Of a stretch of DNA of 27,864 nucleotides, positions 15,294 to 22,697 are shown piece by piece. Each line of letters starts with the position of its first letter. The stretch's first letter is position 1. The stretch is from positions 1 through 27,864 of the IMG/VR virus record IMGVR_UViG_3300044819_000017. The stretch is one strand, 5' to 3'. Origin of the DNA: a virus. The notes below the pieces were generated by a model. It was given only the letters and a program-made list of their open reading frames with translations. It was not told the DNA's origin and did not search any database. The translations under genes were made by a program, and so were the position numbers.

Positions 15294-17248
15294 CAGTGTT
15301 TCACCGCGCCGACGTCCCGTGGCGCGGGCTCCGCAAGCAAGAAGAAGTCCGACCACACGGGGACTGACGTGCCGCCGCCAATCGCATAGCCACTGGTCGG
15401 TTTCCACCCTGCCGTAGTCGCTGGCGGCGTCGCGGTAAAGTTTGGCGAGGTGCTCTTCATCTGCGCGTCGCTTGAGTTGTTCGTAGCGGAGATGGTAGGT
15501 GAGGCACCCGTGCCGTGGATCATGTTAGGGCTTGTCCCGCTCGGGGAATAAGCGAGGTTGTTCTTCGCCACCACATTCGCCGCCGTATTATTCGTCCCCA
15601 TCCCTGAGTCAGAGGGTGCGAGTTCTATGCCAATCATCGTACCAGCACTACTACTGTAGGCAGAGTTATTGTAGATCGAGACATAGTTCGGATAAGTTTC
15701 CGTCGGCGCGGTAGTGCCCTCAATACCGCGACGCAAGACCGGCATCACATACTGGTCCGCGCCTCCTGAGAGGTTAAACAGGTTGTTCCGGATCGTCGTC
15801 CGCGTCACCCAGGAAATCATTCCGATGGTCGTAGAAGAACTCGCCACAAACCAGTTGCGCTCTACGATGATATCCCGCAGCCGCTCGTCGTGCGCGTTGT
15901 CCTGCGGTCCAAGCGCAACCATCCACTGCTCCGAACCTCCAACAAACTTGTTGTCGCTGATGACACCATTCTGCGTATAAGTTCCCGTGGTCGGCCAGGT
16001 AGGGTTATCCACTGACGCGATGCCAGCATCGAAGTCGCTGGGAGCGTTCCATGCACCCGTCGTATCATAGCTGTAGCTGTGCAGCTTTATCAGGTGCTTC
16101 GTACTAGCCGCCCCAGCGATGGTGTTGTTGGAGAAAACGAACCCGTTCGCGCAGACGGTGCGGAAGGTGTGCTCTCCTCCTCCGTTGTTGTTGAGAGAAT
16201 TCCCCATCACCATGTATTGATTACCAGCACCGAAGATCGAATGGCCCCCCGTGGTGCCGGTCACGTTCGTGGTTGTCGTCTCCACCACGGCGCTACCAGT
16301 ATAGAGGTGGTGCCCCGGATGCCCATTCGCGTTTGCGAAGTCAGGCCCGGCATCGTTGAACTGCATCGCGTTGTGAACATCATGGATGTTCATGCGGAAG
16401 ATCATGAGCTGGTCGAAACTGCCAGGGTTGTTCTGATTCCCCATCACACCCCCATTGCCGGAGTGCCCGTTCCCGGTGAATTCCAGATCCATGATGCGCC
16501 AGTCAGCTAGTGCGGTCTGCGTCCAGACGCCATACTCGATGATGTTCACGTTGTTCGCGCTCGCCTGCACAATGGGCGCAGCACCAGTGTCGTAAGCCCC
16601 GACCAGCCCCGGCCCTGTAACCTGAATATTCGCGGACGTCGATGCCGTGAATGTTTCCCCGCGCCGGAACAGCAGCCGCTTGCCCGCACCCACGTTCGCA
16701 TTGAAGGCGGCATCCCAGTCGGAGGATGTGACGTGCGTTGCTCCGGTCGGGCATCCGGTGAACGTGCCAGAGGTGGAGATACAGACCGTCTTGGTCGTGC
16801 TGAAATAGGTATCAGCATCCGTCACCGTGATCGAAGCCGTTCCGGTGTTCGTGTTCGTCCCGTCGTAAACGGTCAGGGTGACTGTATAAGTCCCTGCGGT
16901 CTCGAAGACGTGCCCAGTGACGGGACCGTAGGCCGCATTCTTGCTTCCTTGACCCGCACCGTTAGTCCACGTTGCCCCACCCGCTGTGTCACCAAAATCC
17001 CAAGAGAACTGTGCATCATGGAACACACCGAGCGTGCTGGTGATCACTGAATCGGTAGTAGCTGTCGCATCGAAATACACCGCGCAGGGTGCAACGCAAG
17101 TATCACCGCCGCCCGTAACCGCCCTTGATGGGGTAAAGGAAACTGTGATCGGATTAGATACCGATATAAGGAAGCCTACAAAGCTCGCTGCCTTGAGCGG
17201 CGGGAAGCAGGTGAGCGCGAGCAGCAACGCAAGAGCTAAACGTCTCAT
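15293..17248 (-). CDS. Exported PKD-domain and beta-helix protein, 651 aa
   Basis: Start at ATG 17248, overlapping the upstream TGA (ATGA). It begins with a signal peptide, MRRLALALLLALTCFPPLKA. Residues about 35-150 look like a PKD domain (DTCVAPCAVYFDATATTDS, FSWDFGDTAGG, GHVFETAGTYTVTLTVYDG). Residues about 200-620 read as a right-handed beta-helix: many short N-rich turns such as NVNIIEYGVWTQ, VISDNKFVGGS, IVERNWFVASS, TTIRNNLFNLSG and VVAKNNLAYSP. No catalytic set is certain. Beta-helices of this kind act on or bind polysaccharides, as tailspikes do, but tailspikes lack signal peptides. It may be secreted or surface-bound. The next gene is Wzy/WaaL-like, so a link to surface glycans is plausible. 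Confidence 0.85.
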   Translation of the reverse strand: MRRLALALLLALTCFPPLKAASFVGFLISVSNPITVSFTPSRAVTGGGDTCVAPCAVYFDATATTDSVITSTLGVFHDAQFSWDFGDTAGGATWTNGAGQGSKNAAYGPVTGHVFETAGTYTVTLTVYDGTNTNTGTASITVTDADTYFSTTKTVCISTSGTFTGCPTGATHVTSSDWDAAFNANVGAGKRLLFRRGETFTASTSANIQVTGPGLVGAYDTGAAPIVQASANNVNIIEYGVWTQTALADWRIMDLEFTGNGHSGNGGVMGNQNNPGSFDQLMIFRMNIHDVHNAMQFNDAGPDFANANGHPGHHLYTGSAVVETTTTNVTGTTGGHSIFGAGNQYMVMGNSLNNNGGGEHTFRTVCANGFVFSNNTIAGAASTKHLIKLHSYSYDTTGAWNAPSDFDAGIASVDNPTWPTTGTYTQNGVISDNKFVGGSEQWMVALGPQDNAHDERLRDIIVERNWFVASSSTTIGMISWVTRTTIRNNLFNLSGGADQYVMPVLRRGIEGTTAPTETYPNYVSIYNNSAYSSSAGTMIGIELAPSDSGMGTNNTAANVVAKNNLAYSPSGTSPNMIHGTGASPTISATNNSSDAQMKSTSPNFTATPPATTAGWKPTSGYAIGGGTSVPVWSDFFLLAEPAPRDVGAVKH

Positions 17249-18009
17249 TGGGCCATCCACGCCACTCCCTGAATCGTATATAGGCCGGATGCTACCGTCA
17301 CGCCGGGATTATAGCTGCCGGAGACTGTGGTGATCTGAGTCTCGACGCCGTCGTTGCTATAAGAAACGTCGGTGATGTTGAGCGTGTACCCGCTCCCCGC
17401 TGTCGGCAAGGCAGCATCCAAATCAAACAGAGACATCACAAGGGAACTGGACGAGGCCGTGGTGATTGCGCCGGGTGAGGGGTTGGCTGCCGTGCCGGTC
17501 GAGCTGGTCGGTGTCCCATCCAGGGCGAAAGTGCCGCTAGTCGTCTTGTATTCGGAGAAGAACGCTACTCCCTTACAGGTCGCGCTCTTCGTTACCGTCG
17601 CGGTTTTGACTACGTTCGCCGTTGCCCCGACTACCTTCCAGAACACGTAGAGCGTACTCGGGATGAGGGCGTTTCTCGTCGGCCCCACAGCCGTATTCCA
17701 CGTCCCACCATCGGTCATCAGGTCGGCAATGGATAGCGTAGCCGTGTTAGAGCCGCAATCTACAGCCACAACAAGTAGACCACCCGCTGTAGGGATGTTT
17801 GTCCACGTTGGCGTAAAAGCCGTGGTAGTCAAAGCGGTCGTCTTGGCCCACGCCTGCTGAATAGAGATGGTTCCGAAGCTGCCGCCGCCTGAGTAGGCTT
17901 TGTTACCCGGCCCCGGCCCCATGCCCTGCCCGGCGAAGCTGCTGGTGCTGACCCCTTGCGCGAACGCGAAGGCGAAGGCGAGTAGGGCTATTAGGATACG
18001 ACGCATCAT
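17245..18009 (-). CDS. Exported protein with signal peptide, 254 aa
   Basis: I choose ATG 18009, overlapping the stop of the 36-aa gene, over the upstream start at 18024. The signal peptide is MMRRILIALLAFAFAFAQGV with a likely cut after SSFA. The mature part is Thr/Ser/Ala-rich and beta-rich: AGGLLVVAVDCGSNTATLSI, VFWKVVGATANVVKTATVTK and LVMSLFDLDAALPTAG. The repeated strands suggest a beta-sandwich. No family is recognised. It is coupled to the PKD/beta-helix gene downstream and to the fibre-like gene upstream, so it probably belongs to the same exported set. Confidence 0.8.
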   Translation of the reverse strand: MMRRILIALLAFAFAFAQGVSTSSFAGQGMGPGPGNKAYSGGGSFGTISIQQAWAKTTALTTTAFTPTWTNIPTAGGLLVVAVDCGSNTATLSIADLMTDGGTWNTAVGPTRNALIPSTLYVFWKVVGATANVVKTATVTKSATCKGVAFFSEYKTTSGTFALDGTPTSSTGTAANPSPGAITTASSSSLVMSLFDLDAALPTAGSGYTLNITDVSYSNDGVETQITTVSGSYNPGVTVASGLYTIQGVAWMAQ

Positions 18010-18116
18010 CGGAAAGCCTTCCATATCAGGTACAGCGTGTACCCGACCGCCAGTACATTCGCCACCACAAGGAAGGCGATGTAGAGGAGATCAGCCTGTT
18101 TGCGTGTCAGCCTCAC
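18006..18116 (-). CDS. Small membrane peptide, 36 aa
   Basis: A GTG at 18116 overlaps the stop of the 649-aa gene as GTGA, and its own TGA overlaps the start of the 254-aa gene as ATGATG. The 36-residue product starts MRLTRKQADLLYIAFLVVAN and continues to LYLIWKAFR: a basic N terminus, one transmembrane helix and a basic tail. The perfect coupling at both ends is strong evidence that it is real. It is too short for most gene finders. Function unknown; one helix with positive ends fits a membrane anchor, an inhibitor or a holin-like peptide. Confidence 0.7.
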   Translation of the reverse strand: MRLTRKQADLLYIAFLVVANVLAVGYTLYLIWKAFR

Positions 18117-20062
18117 CGCACCACGATCCAGTTCAGGGTGAGGGACGTCGGCGTCACCGTCACGGCAAGGTTATTGCAGACCTTGAAGTTCACGTTGTCG
18201 CTGCTCGGGTAGCTGATGATGGTCAGCATACCGGAGGCGCTCGGTGCGTAGCCCGTCACACCGGTCGGGTCACCGTTGAAGCCCCAGTTGACCACATCGG
18301 TTGTCGCCGTGCCTGTCGCAGCGGTCGTGACTACGCTTGCACAAGTGCCGGAGGTAATGGCGCTCGTACCCATCGCGCTCGTGCCCTTGGCAATGATGAT
18401 GCTCGGTGCCCCGGCGCTGCCCGTGTTGACAGCGAGTGCCGTCGCGATACCCGTGCCCGGAGTCGTTGTCGCGAGCGTACTGAACGAGGTGCCGTTCGTC
18501 TTGGTGCAGGTAGTCGCAAGCACCCCGGCAGCCGACAACGTGACCGTCCCGCAGTCACCTGATCCGGATACGGTCTGTGGTGCGGGGTCAGCACCCGTCG
18601 CACCGACCACGAGCTGCCCGTTTGTCAGAGCGGCGATTGCCTTCGGTCCAGAACCAGCCGCGCCCGTCCCAACCACGACCGCGTGATTGGTGAGGGCTGC
18701 GCCGGACTTGACGCTGGTGCCGTCAGTGTACATCGCACCGCCGTCCGTCAAGCTGCCGCTGAGGGCTGCGAAGTTACTCCACGTAGTCGGCGTCGCTGCA
18801 CCACCCCCGGAGGTGAGTACCTGGCCGGCCGTACCCGCCGTCTGCGGGAGGTTGAAGTTATAGGTGCCCGCCGTCGCATTGGGTAGGATGTTGACCGTGC
18901 CGCTCGTCGCCCCCGTCAGGCTCAGGCCACCCGTGGTCGAGGCGGCAACACCGAGCGTCAAGGTGCTGCCGCTGATGTTCATCTGCGCGTTGCCGCTGAC
19001 CGCTGCCGTGCTGCTCGCGTAGTAGGCGAGCTGCCCGCTTGTACCTGAGTTGACCGTGCCCGAGCCGCTGATGGTATTGCAGCCCCAGGCATGGGTGGTC
19101 GTATTGTATGTGAGCGCGTTGCTGCCGCCCGCACAGCCGTTCGTCCCGCTCGTCGGCATGGCGACCGCAGTCGGGGCCGCGCTGCCGCCCGTGGCATTTT
19201 GAACGACGCTGTCTGCCGCCTGTGTCGCCAGCTTGGACAGGGCAATCGACCCGGCAAGGCCCGCATTAGTAACGGTGGCGCAGGTCAGGTTGCCGTTGGC
19301 CGCGATGGTCGTGGCGTAGTTATCCGCCGCGCAGTCCGTAGGGTTGGCAGCCAGGGCGGTCGCCGTCGATGCGTTGCCGGTCAGTGCGGCGGTAATCGTG
19401 CCCGCCGTAAAGTTTCCGCTGCCGTCGCGTGCGACGATTGCACTCAGGGTATTGGCGGACGCGGCTGTGGTATTGCCGTTAGGGATCACCCCCGTACCGC
19501 CCGTCGCATACGGGAAGCCTGTTGCGTTCGTGAGCGTCACGCTGCTCGGGGTGCCGCCTGCACCGTTAAATGTGACCAATGCACCGGCGCTGCCGACATT
19601 GGTGCCAAGGGCCGTGGCTACGCCGGTCCCGAAGCCGGATACGTCGGAGCCTACCGCTACGCTTGCGCAGGTAGCGGCCCCGGACGCATTGAGCGACCGT
19701 GGGAATTGATTGGTACAGCTCGTACCGCCATAGGCTGACAAGCTCGTGCCGTTGCCCAGGGTGAGGCCGGTCACCGTGGTGCTGATGGTAATGGTGGGCG
19801 TAGACGTCGGGTTGGCCACGCTGCCCGCGAAACCGTTGGCGCTCACCACGCTTACCGGGCCAATACTGCCACCACCGCCACCGGAGCAGAACTGCCACGT
19901 CGGGACAAGGATGCCTCCGTTACTTGTCCAGCATTGCCCGACGGTGCCGTAGGTCGTGGGGTACAACGCCGCGTCGAGCGTGTTGTACGTGTCGACCGCC
20001 TGCGCAAGCGGCGCGAACGCAAGAGTGACGGACAGCAGCAGGGTAAGCAGGCGTTTCATCAT
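18113..20062 (-). CDS. Exported fibre-like protein, 649 aa
   Basis: It starts MMKRLLTLLLSVTLAFAPLA, with a signal peptide cut after AQA. The rest is very rich in Ala, Gly, Thr and Ser, in repeats that resemble phage tail-fibre shafts: SIGPVSVVSANGFAGSVANP, TPTITISTTVTGLTLGNGTS, SGTSGQLAYYASSTAAVSGN and GLSLTGATSGTVNILPNATA. There is a Gly stretch near residue 60 and scattered Cys residues, which fit an oxidising compartment. A fibre-like protein with a signal peptide is odd, since virion fibres assemble in the cytoplasm. It could be a secreted adhesin made from a fibre gene. GGGGA lies before the start. Confidence 0.85.
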   Translation of the reverse strand: MMKRLLTLLLSVTLAFAPLAQAVDTYNTLDAALYPTTYGTVGQCWTSNGGILVPTWQFCSGGGGGSIGPVSVVSANGFAGSVANPTSTPTITISTTVTGLTLGNGTSLSAYGGTSCTNQFPRSLNASGAATCASVAVGSDVSGFGTGVATALGTNVGSAGALVTFNGAGGTPSSVTLTNATGFPYATGGTGVIPNGNTTAASANTLSAIVARDGSGNFTAGTITAALTGNASTATALAANPTDCAADNYATTIAANGNLTCATVTNAGLAGSIALSKLATQAADSVVQNATGGSAAPTAVAMPTSGTNGCAGGSNALTYNTTTHAWGCNTISGSGTVNSGTSGQLAYYASSTAAVSGNAQMNISGSTLTLGVAASTTGGLSLTGATSGTVNILPNATAGTYNFNLPQTAGTAGQVLTSGGGAATPTTWSNFAALSGSLTDGGAMYTDGTSVKSGAALTNHAVVVGTGAAGSGPKAIAALTNGQLVVGATGADPAPQTVSGSGDCGTVTLSAAGVLATTCTKTNGTSFSTLATTTPGTGIATALAVNTGSAGAPSIIIAKGTSAMGTSAITSGTCASVVTTAATGTATTDVVNWGFNGDPTGVTGYAPSASGMLTIISYPSSDNVNFKVCNNLAVTVTPTSLTLNWIVVR

Positions 20063-20063
20063 G

Positions 20064-20495
20064 TTAGTTCCCCAGGTAGCCGCTGACGCTGAAGGTCATG
20101 CTCGGTCCGCCTGCCCCGATCATTTGCACCCGCCACGTGCGTGGCAGGAAGTCGGCACTGCTCGCATTGGCAAGGGCGACGGCGCTAGGACAGATTTTCA
20201 GCACCGTGGTGCCGGTGCTCGAGATCGCAGGCCCCACCAGCAGGTCGTAGTAATTGGTGGGCGTAGCCGGGACCGCTGCCTGGAGGTGCGCCGTGTAGTT
20301 CCCGCTCGTATAGCTGCTGACGAATACGACCGCATGCAGGCAGCGCCACGACAGGTTGTTTTGGTCCACGCTGTTTACCGTGGTCGCCGTGCGCGCTGCG
20401 CTGGCAATCGGGATGATCGCGAGGTTGGCGTTCGACTGTGCGAAGGCACCGGCGGCGGTCAGTGCAAGCAGCAGGGCAACGATTAGTTTTTTCAT
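20064..20495 (-). CDS. Exported beta-rich protein with signal peptide, 143 aa
   Basis: AAAGGA precedes the ATG at 20495. The signal peptide is MKKLIVALLLALTAAGAFA, cut before QSN. The mature part has RCLHAVVFVSSYTSGNYTAH, PTNYYDLLVGPAISSTG and PRTWRVQMIGAGGPSMTFSV. The order YYDL...WRV...beta strands is shared with the exported protein at 10789-11271, so the two look like paralogues with one beta-sandwich fold. Two Cys residues in the mature part could pair. It stops one base before the next start. No family known to me. Confidence 0.78.
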   Translation of the reverse strand: MKKLIVALLLALTAAGAFAQSNANLAIIPIASAARTATTVNSVDQNNLSWRCLHAVVFVSSYTSGNYTAHLQAAVPATPTNYYDLLVGPAISSTGTTVLKICPSAVALANASSADFLPRTWRVQMIGAGGPSMTFSVSGYLGN

Positions 20496-20559
20496 GTCGG
20501 TTCCTTTGATGACGCGTAGGCTCGCGGGATTATTGCCCAGGTATGCGCCGGGCAGGGTG

Positions 20560-20817
20560 TCATTTTATGAGCCCACGCCGCAGGGCGAACGCGACCGCCC
20601 CGCAGCGCGTAGCCGCACCCATCCGGTCCATCGCACGGAACAGGTTCACGTGCACGGAGTTCACCGAGCAGCCAATGATGTCGGCTATCTCATTCGTGTG
20701 CTTGCCGTCGGCGAGCCACTTAATGATCTCCAATTGCCGTGGCGTTAGCTCTGCGGTGAACGCAACCCGAACGACCGCCCGCCGCTGTAGCGGAATTACC
20801 CTGCCAGCTTCTCCCAT
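20560..20817 (-). CDS. LuxR-type (GerE) helix-turn-helix protein, 85 aa
   Basis: Starts inside the end of the large terminase gene (22-nt overlap). After a basic N terminus comes a LuxR/GerE helix-turn-helix: LTPRQLEIIKWLADGKHTNE, IADIIGCSVNSVHVNLFRAM. The L-T-x-R-Q-x-E-I-x-x-x-x-A-x-G-x-x-x-x-E-I-A motif is clear. It lacks any sensor or receiver domain, so it is a stand-alone DNA-binding protein. The exported-protein cassette follows directly, so it may control that cassette or host surface genes. No binding site was identified. Confidence 0.82.
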   Translation of the reverse strand: MGEAGRVIPLQRRAVVRVAFTAELTPRQLEIIKWLADGKHTNEIADIIGCSVNSVHVNLFRAMDRMGAATRCGAVAFALRRGLIK

Positions 20818-22148
20818 AGGCCCAATCCCCCACGTGCTTGGATGTACCCGTCAAGGCTGTATCGCAGCCCATCGATGTGGTGGTTCCACTTGTCTACGAT
20901 CACCGGCAGCACTTCACCTGTCATCCGGTCTTTTTTGTAGCTGTACAGCCGCGCCTCCTGAGCCGTCTCCTTGCAGCGCTCGTGGATCACAATCTTGTCG
21001 AAGCCCTTGAGGTGCGCAATGCCGTCCTCGACGCTGCCCTTCCACTTTTCCGCCGCGCTCGCGTTGTAGCCGAAGCCCTTCATGTAGCTGATGGTTTCGG
21101 GGCGGGCATTGTCACATTTGATCGGCCACCCGTTACGCACCTCCGGGATGCTTCCCCAAAACTGGTCCATCTCGGTCAGCTCCACGCCCACGCCGTGCGC
21201 CTCGTAGTCACAATAAAGCGTATTGCCCAGGATGAAGGCACGGTTGAGCGTATTGGGATCGCGGGCAAAGCCAAAGTCCGCGCCGTACAGCAGGCGCTCG
21301 GCCTGCTTCCATAGCTCGTCGCTGAAGCCCTCGACCTTGTACCGCCCGGCCAGGATGATGCTGTCGTTCAGTTTCTTGGCACGTCCCATGTAGACGTGCT
21401 CGTAGGAATCGAAGTCGACCTCTTTCAGGTGCGCAATGCGTGCCGCCGACCGCTTGGACAGATATGGATTTTGGTCGTAGTTCACGATGTGGCTGATCAT
21501 GCCGGGCGGTGGCGTCAGCACACAGTATTTATAGATGGGATCGTCCTCGGCTACGACGTTCCAGCTAAACCACAGCTCGGAGCCTTCCTTGCGAATGGTC
21601 GGGTCAAGGATGTCGAGGCTTTCCTGCGACGTGTTTTGCGCCTCCTCTACCCACGCGATGTCGACACCCTCGAGCGACTTGATCTCGTTGATATTGTGGC
21701 GCAGGCCCTTATATATCGTATAGGCCCCGACGCGGCTGCGAATGCTGTCCCGCGTTACGTCAAACCACGAGGTCAGGCCCAACCGGATGATCGTATCCGT
21801 AAGCAGCCGGTGCACCGAGTCGCTCACGCTGTTTTGGAACTCGCGTGTGCACAGCACCCGAATAGGGCTGTACGTCATGCGGCGGATGATCGCCTCGGCA
21901 AATGCCCAGGACTTTGCAGCGTCCCGACCGCCCCTATAACTCTTGTACGGCGCTGGCTTGAGCAGGTCCTGGAACGGATGCCCCTCTAAGGTGAGCAGGG
22001 AGGAGTGACTTGCGAAGGGCGGAGGCTGTGGCGGTTGCTGCGGCTGTAGCTGCTGCCGCTGCTTGACCCGGCGCGCTCGCTCCACCAAAGCTAACGCCAA
22101 TCGCTGCTTCGGCGGCAGCGCCAGCAATGATCGCGTCAAGTTCTGCAT
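20796..22148 (-). CDS. terL: Terminase large subunit (packaging ATPase/nuclease), 450 aa
   Basis: After a Gln/Pro-rich start, the ATPase begins FQDLLKPAPYKSYRGGRDAA. The Walker A-type loop is GGRDAAKS (about residue 75), Walker B is VDIAWVEEAQ (about 165) and the coupling region SWNVVAEDDPIYKY follows. The nuclease domain has LLYGADFGFARDPNT, IKCDNARPETI and DKWNHHIDGLRY, with the acidic residues expected of an RNase H-like fold. It resembles the PBSX/Terminase_3 type. AAGGGA lies before the ATG at 22148. The N-terminal 72 codons overlap the small terminase gene. It drives DNA into the head and cuts concatemers. Confidence 0.92.
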   Translation of the reverse strand: MQNLTRSLLALPPKQRLALALVERARRVKQRQQLQPQQPPQPPPFASHSSLLTLEGHPFQDLLKPAPYKSYRGGRDAAKSWAFAEAIIRRMTYSPIRVLCTREFQNSVSDSVHRLLTDTIIRLGLTSWFDVTRDSIRSRVGAYTIYKGLRHNINEIKSLEGVDIAWVEEAQNTSQESLDILDPTIRKEGSELWFSWNVVAEDDPIYKYCVLTPPPGMISHIVNYDQNPYLSKRSAARIAHLKEVDFDSYEHVYMGRAKKLNDSIILAGRYKVEGFSDELWKQAERLLYGADFGFARDPNTLNRAFILGNTLYCDYEAHGVGVELTEMDQFWGSIPEVRNGWPIKCDNARPETISYMKGFGYNASAAEKWKGSVEDGIAHLKGFDKIVIHERCKETAQEARLYSYKKDRMTGEVLPVIVDKWNHHIDGLRYSLDGYIQARGGLGLWEKLAG

Positions 22149-22473
22149 CGGGTATCCCTTGGATAATTTCGACGCTGTTTAGGCGCGGGGCGAAGTACGG
22201 CGCAGCGGCACGCATGGCCTCGATGCGCTCTTTCATTTCCGGATACACGAGCGTGCCGTTGATATCGACCGGCAGGCCGTGCGCTATGTCAAGGAGTAGC
22301 TCGTGCGGCAGCTTGCGACCGGCGGCGGCTGCGGCTGCGGCGAGCTTGGCTGCGGTCGTGCGTTTGTTCTGCGAGCCCTTACGCCTACCACCGCCAGGAC
22401 GTGCACCGCCACGGTTCGACTTGTGGCGTAGCACCGCACCCTGGACCTGCTGGCTCAACGGCTTCGTCGGCAT
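21934..22473 (-). CDS. terS: Terminase small subunit, 179 aa
   Basis: I use the ATG at 22473. A TTG at 22551 would give 205 aa, but that start lies at the foot of the terminator hairpin. The N terminus has RHKSNRGGARPGGGRRKGSQ and NKRTTAAKLAAAAAAAG, the basic G-A-R-P-G-x-G-R-x-K-G-S-x-N-K-R-T pattern typical of small terminases. The middle has helical LPHELLLDIAHGLPVD and MRAAAPYFAPRLNSVEII. The C-terminal third is Ala/Thr-rich and shares its DNA with the start of the large terminase. There is no clear Shine-Dalgarno sequence at 22473. The protein would bind the packaging site. Confidence 0.8.
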   Translation of the reverse strand: MPTKPLSQQVQGAVLRHKSNRGGARPGGGRRKGSQNKRTTAAKLAAAAAAAGRKLPHELLLDIAHGLPVDINGTLVYPEMKERIEAMRAAAPYFAPRLNSVEIIQGIPDAELDAIIAGAAAEAAIGVSFGGASAPGQAAAAATAAATATASALRKSLLPAHLRGASVPGPAQASAVQEL

Positions 22474-22509
22474 TTGTTTTTCATTTGTTTGACTACCAAT
22501 CGGGAGGGG

Positions 22510-22538
22510 ACTGTAGCGCGCACGCTCGTCGGGTGCAA
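22510..22538 (-). promoter_or_regulatory. Candidate sigma-70 promoter for the late operon
   Basis: On the minus strand, TTGCAC (22533-22538) and TACAGT (22510-22515) are 17 bases apart. They match the -35 and -10 consensus in part (3/6 and 4/6). The site lies just after a hairpin terminator and 37 bases before the small terminase ATG, where a promoter for the packaging and structural genes is expected. In GC-rich DNA such partial matches are common, so this is a candidate only. Confidence 0.35.
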
Positions 22539-22550
22539 GCAGGCATGACA

Positions 22551-22584
22551 ACGCCCCGGACAGGTTACGGCCTGTGCGGGGCGT
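22551..22584 (-). terminator. Strong hairpin, probable terminator before terminase genes
   Basis: The arms ACGCCCCGGACAGG (22551-22564) and CCTGTGCGGGGCGT (22571-22584) pair over 14 positions with one mismatch and a 6-nt loop. On the minus strand the stem is followed by TGTCATGCC, with only a few T residues, so the terminator is not perfect. It comes 3 bases after the TAA of the small frameshifted ORF and before a candidate promoter. It would separate the accessory region from the late operon. Confidence 0.6.
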
Positions 22585-22587
22585 CGC

Positions 22588-22697
22588 TTATTGTTTTAGC
22601 TGTTTGGGTCTACTGCCGTCTTCTTGGACGATGCTTTCTTCTTTTTCTTTTTCGGCTACGCGCTCGAGGTTCCGAGCAGAGCTTTTTTCTTCGCCAT
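22588..22697 (-). CDS. Very short Lys-rich ORF, continued only by a -1 frameshift
   Basis: A perfect AGGAG lies 7 nt before the ATG at 22697. In frame 0 the peptide is MAKKKALLGTSSA and stops at 22656. If the frame shifts -1 at the A6 run, it continues as SSARNLERVAEKEKEESIVQ and reaches a TAA at 22588, just before the hairpin. That would make a charged 36-aa protein. The strong binding site and the fit to the hairpin suggest a real gene; the break could be a programmed shift or a missing A in the run. Confidence 0.45.

Noticed and set aside
22020-22080. CAG/GCC-rich stretch as a tandem repeat array
   Set aside because: The triplets are irregular and explained as a low-complexity linker read in two overlapping terminase frames.
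22474-22551. TTG start for the small terminase giving 26 more residues
   Set aside because: The start touches the hairpin arm and the extra residues (SCLLAPDERARYSP) do not look like the family N terminus; ATG 22473 is preferred despite lacking a clear Shine-Dalgarno sequence.
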